A stretch of 37,841 nucleotides of DNA from Neurospora tetrasperma FGSC 2508 (lineage: Eukaryota > Ascomycota > Sordariomycetes > Sordariales > Sordariaceae): positions 3,258,871 through 3,296,711 of the forward strand of contig NW_009799100.1 of the NCBI RefSeq assembly GCF_000213175.1, read 5' to 3'. The translations under genes and the position numbers were made by a program. Shown here piece after piece: positions 1 through 13,743 of this stretch (within the stretch, counting starts at the first letter, position 1; the number at the start of each line of letters is the position of its first letter). The notes below the pieces were generated by a model. The model was not told where the DNA came from. It worked only from the letters and a program-made list of their open reading frames with translations, and ran no database searches.

Positions 1-599
1 TAACAATTCTTCGCTAATTTTAATTATCCCTCAACCAAATTAATATATATTTTATTTTCTTCTTTTATTAATATAATCCTTCTATTTCTAAAATATTAAT
101 ATATTTATCTAGGAGGCTCTTAATTTATTCTATAAAATCAGAATCAGTATTACAAATACTAATACCTACTTCGGAAAGAATAGTTTTAATATTAATAAGC
201 TTAGTAATTCGATAGGAAGGCACCTTAAAGGCGCTCTTTTTAATAGCTACTTCCTTTTCGTCCTCTATAGTTCTATTAATAAATATAGTATATTATTTTT
301 AAGTAAATCTAATTTGGATTTTAGGAATAAGAAAAATTACGTTTAATATATTAATTAATATAATTATTTCGCTAACTTTAAATAACGGCCGTGTAATTAT
401 ACCTACCTATATTCTTCTAAATATAAATATTAATTCTTTAGATTAATTAAAATATAGTACAACCTTATAGGTTTTACTATTTACTATAGCATTTAATAAT
501 TAAAGGTATTATATATAAAAATTATTAGTAGGATATTTACTTGAACTATATTAATTATTACTTTAAGTATTATATTTTATTATGATAATTCTTAATTAA

Positions 600-2600
600 C
601 TTCCTAATAATAGAATATTAAATTTAGTAAAAACTTTAGTAATTAAAACGTCCTCCGCCCCTTCTTTTTCTTTAAAAAAGATTTCACCTTAGACTTTTAT
701 ATCAAAAACCGATCTAAAGGAATATAATATAATATTAAAGTCTAATTTCGCGCTATAGTAATGAAGGAAGTCTGTTTTTAGTAATATATTCGGGCCCAAT
801 TCATTAATAATCAAAGCAGATATTTGGAAGTATCTATTAATTTTAATACTATTAATTTTTCCTTCTATATAAAAATTAAATTCAGCGACCGTATCGGTAA
901 TAATCTTCGAATAAATACCTTTTATAATATTAAGCAATACTATTATATATTTTATATTTGGCAAAAACTACTTAATAAATACTTTATTTATTATTGTTAA
1001 TAAATATTCTAAATTAAAATATACAATAATAATAGCTATACTAGGGCTAAATTTAATATCGATTTATAAATATAATGTAACCTTTTATAAATTTATCTCC
1101 CTATTCCTAAGAGTAATATTTGGAATTACTTTAATAATTTATCCTTCGATGAAAATAAATAACGTATATTAGCTTTTATACTAAACTTTTAATAAATTAG
1201 ACTTCTATCCGTCTATTAATATTAAAAAATTTACTTAAATAATTATTTTCTTTAATATTCCAACCTAATTAAATAGCTTCTAACTACTTTCGGTAGAGGT
1301 TATTCGATTATTAAATAAAGGATCGGACGACCTATAAAATATTTAGGCCTTCTCTAAGCGTTTAGAAATTGTTATAGAATTGGTATAGGATAATAAATTT
1401 AATAATAAAGGTTGTATAGGCCTATTAGAGTCGGTACTTCTAATAGGAACTATATCAAGAATAATTATTAATTTATTATTTATTACGTATAAAAAAATAT
1501 AGAATAATAAAATATTAGGAGATAAAGGTTTAATAGGGGTTAAATAGCTAGTAAAATAAGTAAAAGGTTTATTATTATATTCAATTTCGGAAGTATCTAC
1601 TATAGATTTTTCTACTTCTTCTTTAAAATTACTAATAAGATAGTAACCTTTATTCTATAAGTAATAAATTTTATTATCTATATTAGAATTGTCCGTAAAG
1701 ATTATTATAGTGGAGGTATAAATATAACGGCCGTCCTACAAAATTTAATAGTATTTAAACCTTTTACCCTAACGATGCTAGTAGCTATTATTATTATTTA
1801 ACCGACTAATATCGTACTTATCGAATTTATTATTAAAGTTCCGGAATTCTTTATTAAAATAAGACTTTCCGCCTAGTTTACTACCGAACCCGTTATTATA
1901 AAATAAGAAATCTTTTTAAAAGGTTTACTACTATTATAGTTTTTCTAAAATCCGGTATAGATATTAAAAACGTTATCCTTATTATTAAAATTATTAGCTA
2001 TATAATAAATTAATTAATTAGTTTTTAATACTTTAAAAAATTATTAGCGTATAGGTAAAGCCTTCTATTCAACTTTATTAATATAATTGCTTAAACGAAT
2101 GTTCTATTTAAGAGGAATGTATATAGTTTATATTATAGGGTACAAATTATTCTATAAGTAAGTATATGATTAGAAATTGGAAATATCTCCCTAAAAGCGA
2201 ATATATTTAAATAGTATAATTAAATAATTATATAGTAATAATTTATTAAATTTATATATTTTTATAGTAAATTTATTTATATTTAGTTATTTCTAAGCGT
2301 TATAAGGTTTAGTTGCGAAAATAAAACTAAATGTATTAAAAGTTTTATTAAAATTACTACGAAAATTATTATATTTATCCTCGGAAAGAGAGAAATTCTA
2401 TTAATATAGTACTACGCGTCGAAATAGTTGATTAAGGTTATTAATAATAATTTAACGTCTTTCCGGATAATTCTTTAAATACCCCTTAATTATATTTTTA
2501 AACCTATAAAAGGCTATATAAATATTAATCTTATTATTTTAATATATATTCTTCTTCTTTATATTTAAATTTAAATTAGGAAAGTATATTCTAATATTAA
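600..2600 (-). pseudogene. Decayed gag/protease region of a retrotransposon, minus strand
   Basis: The only readable piece is a 91-codon stretch at 689-964 on the minus strand. It contains NELGPNILLKTDFLHYYSAK, which resembles the segment downstream of the active site in Ty3/Gypsy aspartic proteases, where a hydrophobic strand ILLGTDFL precedes RT. Higher coordinates on the same strand (about 1300-2600) give gag-like polar translations full of stops. If the orientation is right, RT and integrase would lie to the left, beyond the window edge. No LTR pair could be assigned. Family assignment comes from the protease segment alone and is tentative; the upstream limit is a guess. Confidence 0.4.
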
Positions 2601-5600
2601 GGACCTTAAATAGCTCCTCCTTAACGGATGGACGATATCCTATATTAATTTTAGAAATAGAATTAGCGAGAATCTAATTTCGATTTTCTAATTCTTTAAT
2701 ACAATTATATAAATCTTTAAATATTTTACAAAGTACCGAATTGTCCGTTATTATATTATTACTATTAACTTTAATTAACGGTTTAAAAATATTAGAATTA
2801 ATATAAAGTAGATAAATTACAAATTATTAGTAGGATAAACACTTTAGTAGAAAATTAAATATATTAAAGAGGCGGGGACCTTTGGAATAGTAGGGGGAAG
2901 GTAACTATTATTATTTAATATTACCGGAGGCATTCTTTATTAATAGGTTTAATATTCCTATTATTCGGTTTCTCTTTTATTAATTAGAGCCTAATCTATT
3001 AAGCTTTTAAGGTTTATTTATATAATTTAATTAAATACTTAGTAATTAATGATTAGAGGCGGTATATAATTATAAAAATAAGTAAAAAGTTAATTAATAT
3101 TATTAAATAAGGGTTATTAATTAGTACGGTCAATTTAAAGATTTTTTATTTAGTTAATTAAATTAATAATATTATAAGGGTCTCTAGCGCTAATTATAAC
3201 TATTTCGTTAGTAAGTCTAATAAAATTATTAGAATATTAATTATAATTAATTGTAGAATTCTTGTAAAGTTAAGAAGTAATATATTTTATAATGGTAGGG
3301 GCTGGGAAACCGAAATTAGATTTTATACTATTTTAAACCAAATGTATAACGTTTTAAATAGGTTATACAAAATAAAATAGAGGATTCGGGAATTTACTTT
3401 TAAGTTTCGTATTGTATTAGGTAAAGCGTATAGTATTTTAATTCTAATTAATAAAATATGCCGGGAAATTATTAGCGAAGATAATTCCCGGATACTATTT
3501 TACCTACTCCTACTACTATTTCTATACAAAATATAGGAGAATTTTAATTTATATAAAATTTCTAAAATATTTAATAGTAGAATTAATAATTAATTATTAA
3601 GTAATATTAGTAGTAATTTTAGAAATTAAATTCGCTCATAAAACTATTAATTCAATAAGCGAGAAGGGTCGTTAAATTGGATTTAATTAAATATATTATT
3701 TAATAAAATTAGGTAGTAAGGAAGGTAGTATAGGAATTTATATTAGGTCAATATAGTTTAATATATTAATTATTTTAATTATATCCGAAAAGTTAGCTAG
3801 CGAAGAGTAAACGTTAATAACTACCGAGGCGGCGGTACTACTAATACTAGGGGGAATTAGTACTTAAATAATAGTATTAACGATTATATTATTGTCTTTA
3901 ATTCGGGCTATAAATTATTTCTAATTCTTCTTCTAGAGCTATAATAATACGCCTTCTTTAGTAAAAAATAATTAAATTTAGCGTATTAGAAGTAAGTAAT
4001 TAGCGACCAACTAACAATATTTATATAAGACCTATTAAATTTCATAGTCTACTATATCTAAATTAACGATCCATTTCTTATTATAAATTTTATTATTAGT
4101 ATTAGTAGCCTGAATAAATTCGATTTCAATAAGACCCGTTTTTTATTTAAATATAGTTGGGTAGCTTTAATAAATAATTTGGTAATTAACTATTAGAATC
4201 TTTACTTATAGTAAAGTTGTAGTTCGAATATAGTAAATTTAATAATTTAATGTACTTTGTATATTAGACCTTCGTTCTAAAATTCGAAAGTTATTTAGGG
4301 GTTTATTTAATTAATCTTGGATATTATTCAATTTAGCCGTTAGACCTAATTAAATAGTAATAAAGTAGTAAAGAAAAGAGATTCTAAAGAGTAAATATAT
4401 AAATATTTAATTTAAAAGGGTAAAAATTGAATAATAGTTAATAAGTTTAATAAATTATTATTAAACTTAATATATTTCCCCCCTTAAAGAAAGGAAAAGA
4501 TAATAGAAATAATAAAGTCGGTTTAAAATTGAGCTGTGGGTACTATTTATTATACAAAGATATACTTTATAAGTAATAATAATGGAGAATAATAGAGTAA
4601 ATAATTAGTTGCTGGATAGAGTAATAGTATATAACGATTGACGATAGTCTTATTAATAGAAGCTAAAGATAAGAACTATCGCGAGCCTTAACCTAGGACT
4701 TCGTATACGACTTTACTAAATATAAGTAAAATAAATATTAGGTTAGTATAATATTGATTAATAATCCGTTAACCTTAATAAAGGTTGATAGGACGAGCAC
4801 TCTTATATAATAGACTATACGCTCTAGTAAGCAACTGCTATAATAAGATAGAGTATTTAGGTACCTGCTAAGAATGTTCTATAACAGTTTGCTATCCTTC
4901 TACTTTATTCTAGCAAGGTTATCGAAAGCATAGTTTTAAATATAATAGGTGCTAAAGATTTGCCGGATTTATTCAAATAGTTCGGTCGGGTCTTTATTAC
5001 CGGAGAGGGTACGGGCGGTCTAGTAGCCCTTTAGCCGCTATTATTTATTAATTACTAGGGTATTAAGGATTTCAATTTATATAGTATTAGGATCGGTACG
5101 TAAACGGGCTTTAAAATTTATATTATACGTTTTAAATAGTTTATTATAATAGAAGAGAAAGGTAATAGGTTTACCATCCTACTTAAGGAATTCGAACGGC
5201 TTCCGCTAGTATAATTTATTAGAATTATTATCAAACTCTTTATTATTATTATCGACTTTAAATTTACCTTCTTTACTTACTGCTAGGGGAATCCTACTTA
5301 ATAGAGTACGTAAATTCGAGCTTTAGAGTAGGCTGGGAATAAATAAAAAAGGGGATTATAGATTTAACTTTCCCCTTTAGCTTTAAACTAACTTATAGGG
5401 CTCGGAATAAATTACCGAGTAGGCCGGTAGTATTAGGGAGTACTCTAGTACTCCTAATCGTTAGAGAATCGCGGAAAGCCTCTATATTAGTATTAATATT
5501 ATTATTATCGTTCGGTATAGAAAAAGAGACTATTCTAATACTAATATATATTACGTTATTAATTGTAGGCTCCTTCCTTCTAATAATTAATTAATAAGAG

Positions 5601-5699
5601 GGTAGAACTTAATAAAAGGGGATAGTAGAGTAATATGCGGGTACTAACTACTATATATATATTAAGGTTCTACGAAGAAAGAAAGGAGAAAACGCTACC

Positions 5700-5935
5700 C
5701 TCTAAGTGGGTTGAGTCCTAGAGTTTAAATAGCCGTGCGCTCTGGTGGTAGTGCCTTATAGCTTAAAGTAGCGAGAGAATGCTTTAGAAGCCCGGGGCGC
5801 TGCGGTGCCGCGGTCCGAATCAATTAGGGCAGTCTTAATGCGGATTGCCGTCTTAGTACTCAAGTTTAGCTAGTTAGAGCTAGATGCCTTGTCGGGCGCC
5901 AGTCCTATGATATTTACCCGGGTGCTCCTCCTCCT
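5700..5935. other. GC-richer island that escaped RIP
   Basis: About 235 bases stand out inside the AT-rich block. They contain CpG-dense words (cccggggcgctgcggtgcc, ccgcggtccg, tcgggcgcc) and many intact TG and CA dinucleotides (tggtggtagtgcc, gggcagtc, gccagtcc). No convincing reading frame or RNA fold was recognised. It abuts the C-terminal side of the pogo-type transposase relic to its right, so it may be that element's 3' part or an unrelated single-copy segment. Its normal dinucleotides suggest it was not duplicated when the neighbours were mutated. Confidence 0.6.
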
Positions 5936-5939
5936 AGTT

Positions 5940-6560
5940 TTTTACAGCTAACTCTATCTCTTCTTTCAATAACTTTTTAAATAACGAATTAATAACTATA
6001 TTAAGAGGCTAGAAAAAGTTAATAAAGCTATTAGGGATTATAGCTAATACCACCTTTATATCTCTAAACTTATTTCTTACTCGTTAAATATTATAAAATA
6101 GGTATATATCTATAACTAATAATAATTCTTAAGCAAACTCTTTTATAATAGGAGTAAACTCGTTATTAAACTAACTAAATAGTAAATCTTTATTTTAATA
6201 TACTACTTTATTAAATTGCACTTCTATATCTTATATATAAAGAACTCTCTCCTCAATAATAGCTTATAAACTCCCTTTACTATAAAAAATAATTATAAAT
6301 TTAAAACGAGTAACTCTATTAGCAAAGATATACAAAATTAAGGTAACTTACCGCTTACCCCAACCGCTATAATTAATTTTACTTATTACAAACTTACTAC
6401 CCTTTATCGTATATAAATAACTATTAAAATATTCGAAAGGTAGGGGGATTTTATCGAAATTTATAATAGTAGAAGGAGGATATTATATAGTTGTATTAGG
6501 TTTAGTAGGCTAGTTATTACGCTTAATAAACCTATAAGTTAGAATAGTTAGCCTCCGATA
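5940..6560 (-). pseudogene. Relic of a pogo-type DDE_1 transposase
   Basis: Minus-strand conceptual translation, interrupted by stops, shows the landmarks of the DDE_1 superfamily endonuclease used by pogo/Fot1-like Tc1/mariner transposons. In order they are NFDKIPLPFE near 6455 (first catalytic Asp region), SGWGKR near 6360, LILYIFANRVTRFK near 6310-6340, LLVIDIYLFYN near 6110 (second Asp), and PLNIVINSLFKKLLKEEIE near 5950-6000. In the last, the family's Q-P-x-D-V has become PLNIV. Asp-to-Asn changes and TAG/TAA stops are what G-to-A and C-to-T mutation would produce. The N-terminal DNA-binding region is not readable. Terminal inverted repeats were not found with confidence. The element is certainly inactive. 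Confidence 0.65.
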
Positions 6561-6650
6561 ATCTTTAGGCCTTTACTAAATTTCTTTAGGTATTTATCGA
6601 ATTTTTCTAAGTCTCTTTTTCTTTAGAAGAAAAAGAGAGAAAAAAGATAC

Positions 6651-6681
6651 AGTATAAGTATAAGCATAAGTATAAGTATAA
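6651..6681. repeat. Short tandem repeat (agtata/agcata)n
   Basis: About five copies of a six-base unit, agtata with one agcata variant, follow a purine-rich run. It is a simple AT-rich microsatellite within the RIP block. No function is suggested. Confidence 0.7.
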
Positions 6682-7095
6682 ATTATTATTATATAAATAT
6701 ATAAATTTACTTTAAAAATAAGTTTATTTTAGTAAGTAATTTAATTAATAACTATTGAACTTAGTGAGTAATCCTTTTATATACTATATAATAACGAAAT
6801 AAAAAGTTTTTAAATTCATTACAAGAAAAAGAGAATTTTTATTAACGTACTTATTCCGGATAGATAATACGGAATAAAATAATAGACTTTCGGCAGAACT
6901 ATACCATTATTACTAGAATATTCTTTTATTTAATATACTAAAACTTTTTATATAGTTAGAATTTAAGTTCTAGCTATATAGCTTTACTTTCTCGAGTTAT
7001 ACGAAGTAGTATAGTTTTTCGAATAACTTATTAACGTTGTATATTATTATATAATATTTTTTAGAAAGCGGCAACCTTATAAATATAAATATCGC

Positions 7096-7181
7096 AGTGC
7101 CTATTAACTACGTAGTCTTAATTATACTCGTTGGCACCCATTCGACGGCAGCAGCATTAATTTTTATTATTAATAGGCACT
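7096..7181. repeat. 12-bp perfect inverted repeat around an 62-base spacer
   Basis: The left arm agtgcctattaa (7096-7107) is the exact reverse complement of ttaataggcact (7170-7181). The spacer contains a short patch with intact CA dinucleotides (ttggcacccattcgacggca). The left arm is preceded by c, giving cagtg, like the ends of many Tc1/pogo-type elements, so this could be the terminal repeats of a tiny element or subterminal repeats of the neighbouring transposon. Twelve bases in AT-rich DNA is suggestive only. Confidence 0.4.
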
Positions 7182-7308
7182 TTAATCTATACAAAGTATA
7201 TTAATACTTACTCTAACTATTAATATTATAAATCCCAGTCTCTACCCCGCCGTAATATAACCTTACTAACCTAGATTTTAAATTCATTAATATAGTACCG
7301 CTCGATCC

Positions 7309-7957
7309 TAATATCACACGGACATTCTGACCCTAACCCTAGCCGGATAGACTAAAGCTAGGGAACTATCTGGTTGGGATTAATTAACCAATTAACGGGA
7401 TCCCAGCCGGTTAGCTATAATAGAATTATAAAGTTTAAATTAACCTTATAGCTTCGCAATTACCTAAATGCTTTAAGCACCCTTCGGATAAATTAACCCT
7501 CCGATAATAACATTTACTCGAGATTCTTAAATCCCTTTATTATATTCTAATTAACGATATTACTACCGACTATATAGCTTCCATTCGAAATTATACTAAT
7601 CGGCCCTGCCCAAATATCTTAGGTATTACGAAATTACGGCCGGGCCAACCCTGGTCTAGAGAAGGTATTAGCGATAGGGCCGGCGCTAGGAAATTAGAGG
7701 AAACTATTTATAGGGTTCTATATATAAATACTAAGAGTATTTACCGCTCGATAGATACCTTATACCTTTACGGCTAGATAAGGCCGTTATATTTATATAC
7801 ATACTTAATAGGAGGAAGGAAAGTTTTGGTATAAGAAGGTTATTGAGTTTAATATAATTAAAAAGGTTTAAAAGGATTAATAAGGCCTTCGAGACTAAAG
7901 TAATTTATTAATTAAATTGAACTACTATTCTAAATTTAGGATATTACCCTTATTATA
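7309..7957 (+). repeat. 5' LTR (649 bp), heavily RIP-mutated
   Basis: Aligned by eye with the 3' LTR, it has the same length, and the differences I saw are C/T or G/A changes. Examples are gctttaagcaccc against actccaaataccc near the middle, and ctactattctaaatttagg against ctactgttccaagcctagg near the right end. The right half is much more mutated than in the partner copy. The left end taatatcacac corresponds to taatattatac of the partner. Confidence 0.9.
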
Positions 7958-10900
7958 AATAAATTACTTCTCTCTCGAATTACCCTATTACTAACTTCTT
8001 TACCTAAATTATTATATTGTCCTAAAACGTTCCTATAACCTCTATTGAAAAGTAGAACGCTATTATACTATACTAGCTTAATAATTTTAATATTATTATA
8101 ATTAATAATAACGAGACTATCTCTATTAATACTACCCTTATCAAGAGCCCTCCCTAATAATTTAAATCCTTCTATAATTATTTTATAAACGCTTATTAAT
8201 TAATCCGAACCTTCGCCCGTATTATCGGCCGGGAATAAATATAGGAGTTTACTTCCTTTAAAGAATAGTATTAGTCCCTTTATAAATACTATATTTTTAT
8301 CACTACTCTCTTTAAGAACGGTATAGAAGTTTTTTACGCTTCTATTGCCCGGCTTAAATAGTAATTCTAATTATTCAATTCTAAATTCGCTTCTAAAGTT
8401 TAGGAAGCTATCGCCTAATATAGTAAATAAGATAAGAAATACTAATAAATTATTTAATACCTTTAAGAAACTACCTATTATTAATAAAAACTCTAAGAAC
8501 CTTCAATGAACGAACTATTCGTTATTAGTCTATTCTTAATTATATTAAAACCTAAGCGGGTTAGAAGAAAGTTTAAATTAATACCCTTCATGATAAAATT
8601 AACGACTTTTTTAATAAGTACGTTAATTCTAGTAAAATTAAGAATTTGGAAGAGTAAATCGCCTAATTTATTATTAATATCCAAAACGCCCTCAAATAAA
8701 TTAATTAATTTACGCCTAATATAACCTCCGTTACTTCGATTATATACGTCCTTAAATAGCACGCTACTATTTATATCCCGAATATAGTATATTACTCCTC
8801 TATTTCTAATTTAATAAGCCCTAACTTTAGGGATAATTTCCTTTAAATTATTTAAATTAGAAGATAAGCTGGGTAAATACGTATAAATTATAATATTATT
8901 CGGGCTAATTTATTTAGGTCTGTTCGCTTCGGTTAATTAATTGGGGGATAAAGCCCTTCAAATCCGCTTCTACCGCCGCTCTAAACCTTTAATATATTAC
9001 TTAATAATGATAGCTGAAATTAAATTAATTAATTCCTCTAGAACTTTATTTTCCTAACTATTTAGACTATTCTAATCTATTTTAATAAACCCCCTACGTA
9101 CAATAGTAAGAAGTTCAATTCTTTCTACTTATAGTAAATACGAATTAATATATACCTTTATACGTATACTATTAATTTCCTTACCGATAGTTATAAAATT
9201 AATTAGTTAGGCTTAATATTTTTAAATAAAGTTTAGAAATAGTACGATTTATAAGTGTGTTAAATCCGGGCTATAAGCGTTAAAAATATGTGGAAAGGAT
9301 ATTTTAGTGCGCTCTTTGAACGGTTTAAAGACCTTTTAGAATGTTATTAGAATATGAAAAAAATAGAGGAATTTAAGTATAGTAGTAATATAATTAAATA
9401 CTTTATAGAATTATTTAACCTTAATAAAATTATTAATTAGGTTAGAATTACCTTTTAGAATTAAATTATTAGAACCCTCCCTTCTAAAATTTGTAAATTA
9501 ATATATTTTATAAGAGATAGAATATTAAAAACTAACAATAAATTTATTAGTATTATTAGAAAGGCCGGCCGAATTTACAAAAATATATTTTAAGCCCTAG
9601 GATACTAGTCGGGAAAAAGCGCGCCTACTTTAAAAATAGAGCCTTCGAAATCGGACTTACTCCTTCGAAAGGATACCTATTCCCCTTTAGACCGAAATTA
9701 ATCCTTAAAATAACCTAATTGTTTAATTAAGGAGAAGAAATAACCCTCGGTCTACAATGCGCTAAAAGGGATTAATTAAGTAGATATTAATTAGTATAAG
9801 TAAGATTGCGTTTTTTATTAGCGTTATAATTGCGATAGTTATTATACTACGGAATATTTCGCTAAAAAGGATAATAATAGTAAGGACTTATTATAACCGA
9901 AAGAATAATAACTTCGTACGGCCGTTATATCCGCTAAATATAAAAACGATAACCGAGAAGAAGAGGGAGTTGAGGCCCTCGATGATAAACGAAGCCTAAT
10001 TTAAGAAGGTTAAAATAGCCGCTATTATTAGAACTATATAAATTATAGAGATAGAGTAAGAATCCGATTCGGATTTTTAAATAGTTGCTATAGAGTACTA
10101 TATAGATTACCCCGGCCTCACCTTAGTAGTAGTTCGGTTAACCTTATTATTTATATTTTAAAGAGGTTCAATTTCGATAATAATAATTAGTAGCCCCGTA
10201 AGAAGCCCTATCCCGAGCTTTACTTAGGGCTACAACCAATTATTTATATAATATTAATTTATAATAATAAAGAATACTTAGTCTATATTCTTTTAGACCC
10301 CGGTAGTTCGATACCGGTTATATCCTTCTATTAAATTTATATTTAGAAGCTCCCTTTAATTAAATAAATTAATATTCGTACCTTTATAAGTTTTAATATA
10401 ATAATAAATACGATAGGAGGCCGGTATTATACCAATGCTATTGTTTTAAGGTACTAAGAGAATTATTATATATACCTTAGTTTCGAATTCTCTATAATAA
10501 ATAAGGAATACAACATTATTCTACCCTATTGGTAATTATAATAGTATAAGCCCGCTTTCTTTTTTAATAAAATTTAGGAAATTAAGTTCGTTTTAAATTA
10601 CTATTAAAAGAACTATACTAATTCTATTATTTTTAGATTACCCCCTACTAGTACTATTACTAATATTCAAGTTAAAATCGACGCTACTATCGCCGCCGTC
10701 CTAAATAAATTTTGTATATACCTCCCTATTATAAGTAAAATAATTACTACTCGGATACCCGATCTTTAGTTCTAAAATTATAAAATTAATATAATCGATA
10801 ACTAAATACTTCTATAGGGGTCCGTCTTTACTATAAATAGACGAGAGTTTAATACCTTTAAACTCTAATTTAATAAAATATTAAAATCCGGTAGAATTAG

Positions 10901-13729
10901 AAAGTTTATAGCGCCCTATAGTACTCCTTTTATATTTATTAATAAGAAAAATTCCGACGATCCCTTCCGGCCGGTAGTCGATTACTAAGCCCTTAATAGA
11001 ATAATAGTTCCCGTTCGTTATTTAATACCCTTTATTACCGAATTTTAATACGCTCTTAAAATAGCTAAATTCTATACTAAAATCGATTTCAAATCAGGGT
11101 TCTTCCTAGTAAGGATAGTTAAAGGATACAAATAGAAAATAATATTTTGGTATAAATACAACCTCTTCGAATATATTATTATACTTATAAGCTTAATTAA
11201 CGCCCCGTCTACTTTCTAAACTATAATAAATTACCTCTTTATAAACTTTGTCAATTCTAGTATTTTTGTATATTTTAACAATATTTTAATATACGCTAAT
11301 ATTAAGGAAGAGTACAATTGCCTCGTTTTAGAAGTCCTAAAGCGCTTAATAAACAACTATTTCGCTATCGCCCCTTAAAAATATAAATAGGGAGTTTAGG
11401 AAATTAAATTCTTAAACTACGTTATCTTCTCTAATAATATTAATATAACTAACGATAAAGTAAAAGTAATTTTAGCGTAGGAACTCCTTAAAACCTTAAA
11501 AAAATTATAATTCTTCCTAGGGTTTACTAATTTCTATAGAAGGTTTATTAAAGGGTTCTTAATACTAGCTTAAACTATCTCAAAGGGCAATACCCTAAAT
11601 TGAAAGCTTTAGAAATAGACGGAAGAAATAATTATAATATTTAACAACTTTAAATAAACCTTCGTTAAAGCCCCTATTTTAACCTATTTCGACCCTACGG
11701 AGCCTACTATTATAAAAACTAATACTTTAAATTTTAAGATTAGAATAATCCTTTTTTAGAAGAAAGAGGATAGTAAAATTTATTCTATTACCTTCTACTT
11801 ACGTAAGATATCGCCTACCGAAATAAATTATAAAATTCATAATAGGGAATCTCTAATTATTATTAATAGTTTCGAATAATAAAGGATTTATTTTAAAGGA
11901 GTTAAATACCGGATTGAAGCCTTTTCTAAGTACTAAAATCTAGCCTATTTTATTTATATTAAAATCCTTAACTAGCAGTAGGCCTAATAGGTAATTCAAT
12001 TTACTAATTTTTAATTTATTATTAATTACTAGCTACTTTAATAGTAAAGTAAACGCCCTTTCCCGTTAAGAAAGTTTCAAACCCGAGAAGGAGGGAGGTA
12101 AGAATTAGCCGATTATAATAGTTCTTTAAAATAAATACTTCTCCTATTCCGAAGGTAGTAATTTCCTCCTTTTAAAGGAAAGGTTTTATAGTTTTTTAGT
12201 TCCCTATTGGAACGAAGAATTTATTAGGTAGTTTAAGGAAGCTAGGGTTAACGACCCTGCCTATATAGAGTAATTCGAAAAGGAGGGAGAGAAGGATTTC
12301 GAAAAGCTCAACGACCTCCTTTAAAGGAAGAACCGCTTTTGGGTCCTTATTAATTTATAGTACAAGGTTATTAGCTCTAAATATAATACTAAAATTAGTA
12401 GTTATATAGGTATAAATAAAACTATAGAGCTTATTATAAGGAACTTCTAATAGCCCAAGATAGAAGAAATAATTCGAGAATATATTTGTAGCTATTATAA
12501 ATATTAATAGAATAAACCCCTCCGTTACTCCCTTTACAATCTCCTCTAACCTATAGAATTCTATTATACCCTTTAAAAGACTATTATAATAGATTTTATT
12601 ACAGATCTACCCCTTTCCAATGGTTGTAATTCTATTTGGGTTATAATAGATCCCTTTACGAAAATAGCCTACTTTATCCCTCTTAAAGTAGGGGAGAAGA
12701 AAACGGAAGACTTTATTAAAAATTTTGCCCATTTATATTAGTAATTATACGGGGTACTATTAAATATTATTTCTAATTACAATTCCCAGTTTATAGCCTA
12801 TTTTTAAAAGGACTTCCTAAAATTCGTTAGTATTAAGAGCTATATAAATATAGCGTTCTATCCCTAAACCAATAACTAAACCGAACGGTTTAATTAAATC
12901 CTAAAAATATACTTCCGCGCCTTTATTAATTATAAAATAAATAATTAGAAAAATTTACTAATTACTACTAAATTCGTATATAATAATACTATTTCGTTAT
13001 CGTCTGGTATCTTCCTATTCTATACTAATTATGATTATTACTCCGCTTTATACAACCTCCCTAACAGCGCCCCTCGTAACCCTAGAAACCGCCTCTATAC
13101 TTATTAAATAATTTAAATTTACAAATTCGCTTAGAAATATCTCGACCGCGCCTATTAGAAGATAAAGGAATAAGCGGATAAGCAATAAACGGAAGTACCG
13201 AACTACGAAGTAGGATAGTTAATTATATTAAATAATAAATATATTAAAACTAAGCACCTATTTAAGAAGTTTAATAAGAAATTTTATAGTCTCTTTAAAA
13301 TTACCTAAGTAATATCCCCTACTACTATTTAATTAGTCCTACCGAAGATATAGTATATTTATAATTCCTTTTATATTTTACTCCTAGAATTTTATTGTAC
13401 TAGTAATTAGGTAGCCCTCAATCCTAATTAAGTCCTACGTACGGTAGCCCTAATTAAATTTAAAGACTATAAGGTAAAGAAAGTTGTAAATTCTATAATA
13501 ACCGAGAATAAATATTTTATTATATTAAGTAGGAAGGCTAAAAGATTTTAAGTAATATTTAGGAATTATAGGAATACTTCTTTATTAATAGAGCTAAGTA
13601 ATAAATTATTATATTTTACTAATATTACCTAAATAAATTTCGAAACCTTTGCACCCTCGATATAATGAAATAATTATTTTTAATATTATAAACCGGTATT
13701 ACTAATTTCGTTAGTTCGAAGCGAACCTT

Positions 13730-13742
13730 AAAGAAGGGGGAA
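13730..13742 (+). other. Polypurine tract of the LTR retrotransposon
   Basis: The purine run aaagaagggggaa ends directly before the 3' LTR start at 13744. This is the expected position and composition of the primer for plus-strand DNA synthesis in LTR elements. It supports the plus orientation of the element. Confidence 0.7.
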
Positions 13743-13743
13743 T

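Noticed and set aside
4465-4500. Possible minus-strand polypurine tract marking another LTR element
   Set aside because: A short G6 run is present, but no matching pair of LTRs could be found on either side.
7325-7345. Telomere-like ccctaaccctag at the start of both LTRs
   Set aside because: Only one and a half units, present identically in both LTRs, so it is LTR sequence rather than a telomeric tract.
8493-8762. Overlapping 72- to 89-codon open frames on both strands inside the retrotransposon
   Set aside because: Low-complexity, AT-driven Ile/Leu/Asn/Lys peptides in RIPed DNA without motifs; not genes.
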